DNA of 64,000 nucleotides, taken from NCBI RefSeq assembly GCF_017745275.1, contig NZ_JAGHZS010000005.1, positions 186,001 through 250,000 of the forward strand, written 5' to 3'. The notes beneath the pieces are model-generated. The model was given only the letters and a program-made list of their open reading frames with translations. It did no database searches and had not been told where the DNA came from. This document shows positions 62,468 to 64,000 of the stretch, one piece after another (the first letter of the stretch is position 1; every line of letters starts with the position of its first letter). Source of the stretch: Chitinophaga sp. (lineage in GTDB: Bacteria; Bacteroidota; Bacteroidia; Chitinophagales; Chitinophagaceae). The position numbers and the translations under genes were made by a program.

Positions 62468-64000
62468 TGATATTAAAACAGCGCTTCCGTTGGCAGGCGG
62501 CAGGTAGTAACCTATTGTTTGCCGCAAATATTTTTATTCTCTTTTTACTCGTTTTCAGCAGCCAGGTAGTATTGCCGCCCTGGTTGCAGGTATTGGGACG
62601 TATGCATCCCTTACTGTTACACTTTCCAATAGTGCTGCTGCTCGTAGCGGCTATATTAACGTTTATCCGTTTACGTGAGCCAGCGGCCGAAGCCTGGAAG
62701 CAACAGTTCACTGCTGCTTTATTACTGACAGGTGCGCTGAGTGCAGTCGTTACCGTTATCATGGGCCTCTTTCTTTCCAAAGAGGAAGGTTACAATGGCA
62801 GCGGTATCCTGCAATGGCACAAATGGAGCGGCGTAGGTATTTGCTGGGTGGCATCCGCATTGTATTGGCTGGGACAGTCTGCCACACCGCGTTTGCGGCT
62901 GCAGCAGGCAGGAGTGGTTATCACCGTATTGCTGTTGGTGATTACAGGCCATTTGGGAGCCGATATCACCCACGGTGAGAACTTTGTAATGGCGCCGGTG
63001 ACACCTGCCGGTAAAAAGGGCGCAGTGCCCTTTGATCAGGCGTTGGTATATGAGCACCTGGTGAAGCCCATACTGGAAGAAAAATGTATGAATTGCCATA
63101 ACGCAGGTAAAGCAAAAGGGGAATTGGCCATGGACCTGCCGCAGCAGTTGTTGAAAGGAGGAAAGAGTGGTAAGCTGTTCGTGGCTGGCAAGCCGGAAGT
63201 GAGCCTGTTGCTGGAAAGGTTACATATGCCACTCGATGCAAAGAAGCATATGCCACCCGCGGGCAAGCCGCAGTTAACAGACGAAGAAGTGGCGTTGCTG
63301 TATTACTGGGTAAAAGGTGGGGCCGACTTCAAAGCCAAAGTAGCGGCATTGCCGGCGCATGACAGTTTACGTTTGCTGGCAGCCACTATGTTACAGCCGG
63401 AAGAGAAAAAAGAGCCGGTACATGATTTTTCTGCAGCAGATGAAAAGCTGGTGGAAAAACTCAATAACAACTATCGGGTTATTTATCCCATTGCCTTACA
63501 CGCAGCGCCGCTGGTGGTGAACTGTTATAACAAAGATCAGTTCAATAGCAAAGCCATTGAAGAACTGCTGCCGTTAAAAAAGCAGATCATTGAAATGCAC
63601 CTGCAGAAAATGCCGGTACAGGATGCGGATTTGAAAACCATTTCGCAGTTTCAACAATTGAGAACACTGAACCTGAGCTTTACGAACCTGAAGGGGAAAA
63701 CGCTGGACGCACTGGCGTCGCTGCCTCACCTCGAGAGTTTGTCTTTGTCTGGTACACCAGTAACGATGGCGGAACTACAGGCATTGAAAAAAGCACCGGC
63801 CCTGAAAGAACTGTACCTGTGGAATACCGCGCTGACCGCGGCAGACCTGCAACAGGTCCAGAGCGCTTTCAAACAGGTAGCGGTGATCAAAGGCTTTATG
63901 GATGAAGGGAATCTGTTGAAGTTGAACCAGCCGCAGTTGATGAACACGGCCATGATTTTCAGGGATCATATACAGCTGTTGCTGAAACATCCGATCAGGG
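62467..64000 (+). CDS. DUF2231 / cytochrome c / LRR membrane protein (3' end outside window)
   Basis: The frame starts at the ATG overlapping the previous stop (TAATG) and stays open to the right edge, about 511 codons. The first ~170 residues hold four to five membrane helices of the DUF2231 type (HPLLLHFPIVLLLVAAIL). A cytochrome c-like domain follows with heme motif CMNCH (Cys207-Cys210-His211) and the distal MPP. Residues about 370-470 are leucine-rich repeats (LRTLNLSFTNLKG, LKELYLWNT). It probably feeds electrons from the periplasmic cytochrome set. C-terminus is missing. Confidence 0.85.
   Translation, partial: MILKQRFRWQAAGSNLLFAANIFILFLLVFSSQVVLPPWLQVLGRMHPLLLHFPIVLLLVAAILTFIRLREPAAEAWKQQFTAALLLTGALSAVVTVIMGLFLSKEEGYNGSGILQWHKWSGVGICWVASALYWLGQSATPRLRLQQAGVVITVLLLVITGHLGADITHGENFVMAPVTPAGKKGAVPFDQALVYEHLVKPILEEKCMNCHNAGKAKGELAMDLPQQLLKGGKSGKLFVAGKPEVSLLLERLHMPLDAKKHMPPAGKPQLTDEEVALLYYWVKGGADFKAKVAALPAHDSLRLLAATMLQPEEKKEPVHDFSAADEKLVEKLNNNYRVIYPIALHAAPLVVNCYNKDQFNSKAIEELLPLKKQIIEMHLQKMPVQDADLKTISQFQQLRTLNLSFTNLKGKTLDALASLPHLESLSLSGTPVTMAELQALKKAPALKELYLWNTALTAADLQQVQSAFKQVAVIKGFMDEGNLLKLNQPQLMNTAMIFRDHIQLLLKHPIR

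Overview
The window looks like a chromosomal segment of a Bacteroidota bacterium, most likely Chitinophagaceae (Chitinophaga-like). The reasons are Bacteroidetes-type promoters (TTTG / TAnnTTTG), a gliding/T9SS-type C-terminal domain on a secreted M43 protease, many secreted proteins ending their signal peptides in A-Q, two-component-style propeller sensors, and giant Rhs/YD-repeat proteins of the Bacteroidetes type (RYGFNGKENDNE core). No rRNA, tRNA, CRISPR array, IS element or transposase was recognised. All family names come from reading motifs; no database search was run.

Layout. 1-5.6 kb: a propeller/Y_Y_Y sensor (cut by the left edge) diverges from a GH5 and a GH16 glucanase, a small beta-glucan locus without SusC/SusD. 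5.7-14.7 kb: housekeeping and secreted genes (M43 protease, MgtC-like protein, alpha/beta hydrolase, CoA-transferase, small exported protein, DNA/RNA endonuclease). 15.1-19.6 kb: GT2 glycosyltransferase, MsbA-like ABC exporter and a sulfatase. Between exporter and sulfatase lies a candidate small RNA with its own promoter and terminator. 19.8-45.6 kb: a secreted fibre-like protein, then a very large collinear set (predicted outer-membrane barrel, Ig-like protein, 1898-aa PA14/SpvB-like protein, small exported protein, 1153-aa surface protein, 2803-aa Rhs protein) ending in a toxin-like C-terminus with a GNAT-like signature and a candidate immunity gene. An XRE regulator and a displaced second Rhs tip with its own candidate immunity gene follow. 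46.0-49.0 kb: a coupled PIG-L deacetylase / GT4 / six-hairpin glycosidase operon. 49.0-50.9 kb: lipoprotein, GNAT enzyme, lysine-rich histone-H1-like protein.

51.1-57.3 kb: a tightly overlapping eight-gene biosynthetic operon: flavoprotein, SAM methyltransferase, type III polyketide synthase, FabL-like reductase, FabZ-like dehydratase, FabF-like ketosynthase, ACP and phosphopantetheinyl transferase. I read it as a self-contained line that makes an acyl starter on its own ACP, hands it to the type III PKS, then methylates and hydroxylates the phenolic lipid. 57.6-64.0 kb: a DUF1549/DUF1553 (Planctomycete-type cytochrome), DUF1501, propeller and DUF2231/cytochrome c/LRR gene set, cut by the right edge.

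The two most interesting systems are the type III PKS plus dedicated type II FAS operon, and the split Rhs toxin locus with its silent alternative tip cassette.
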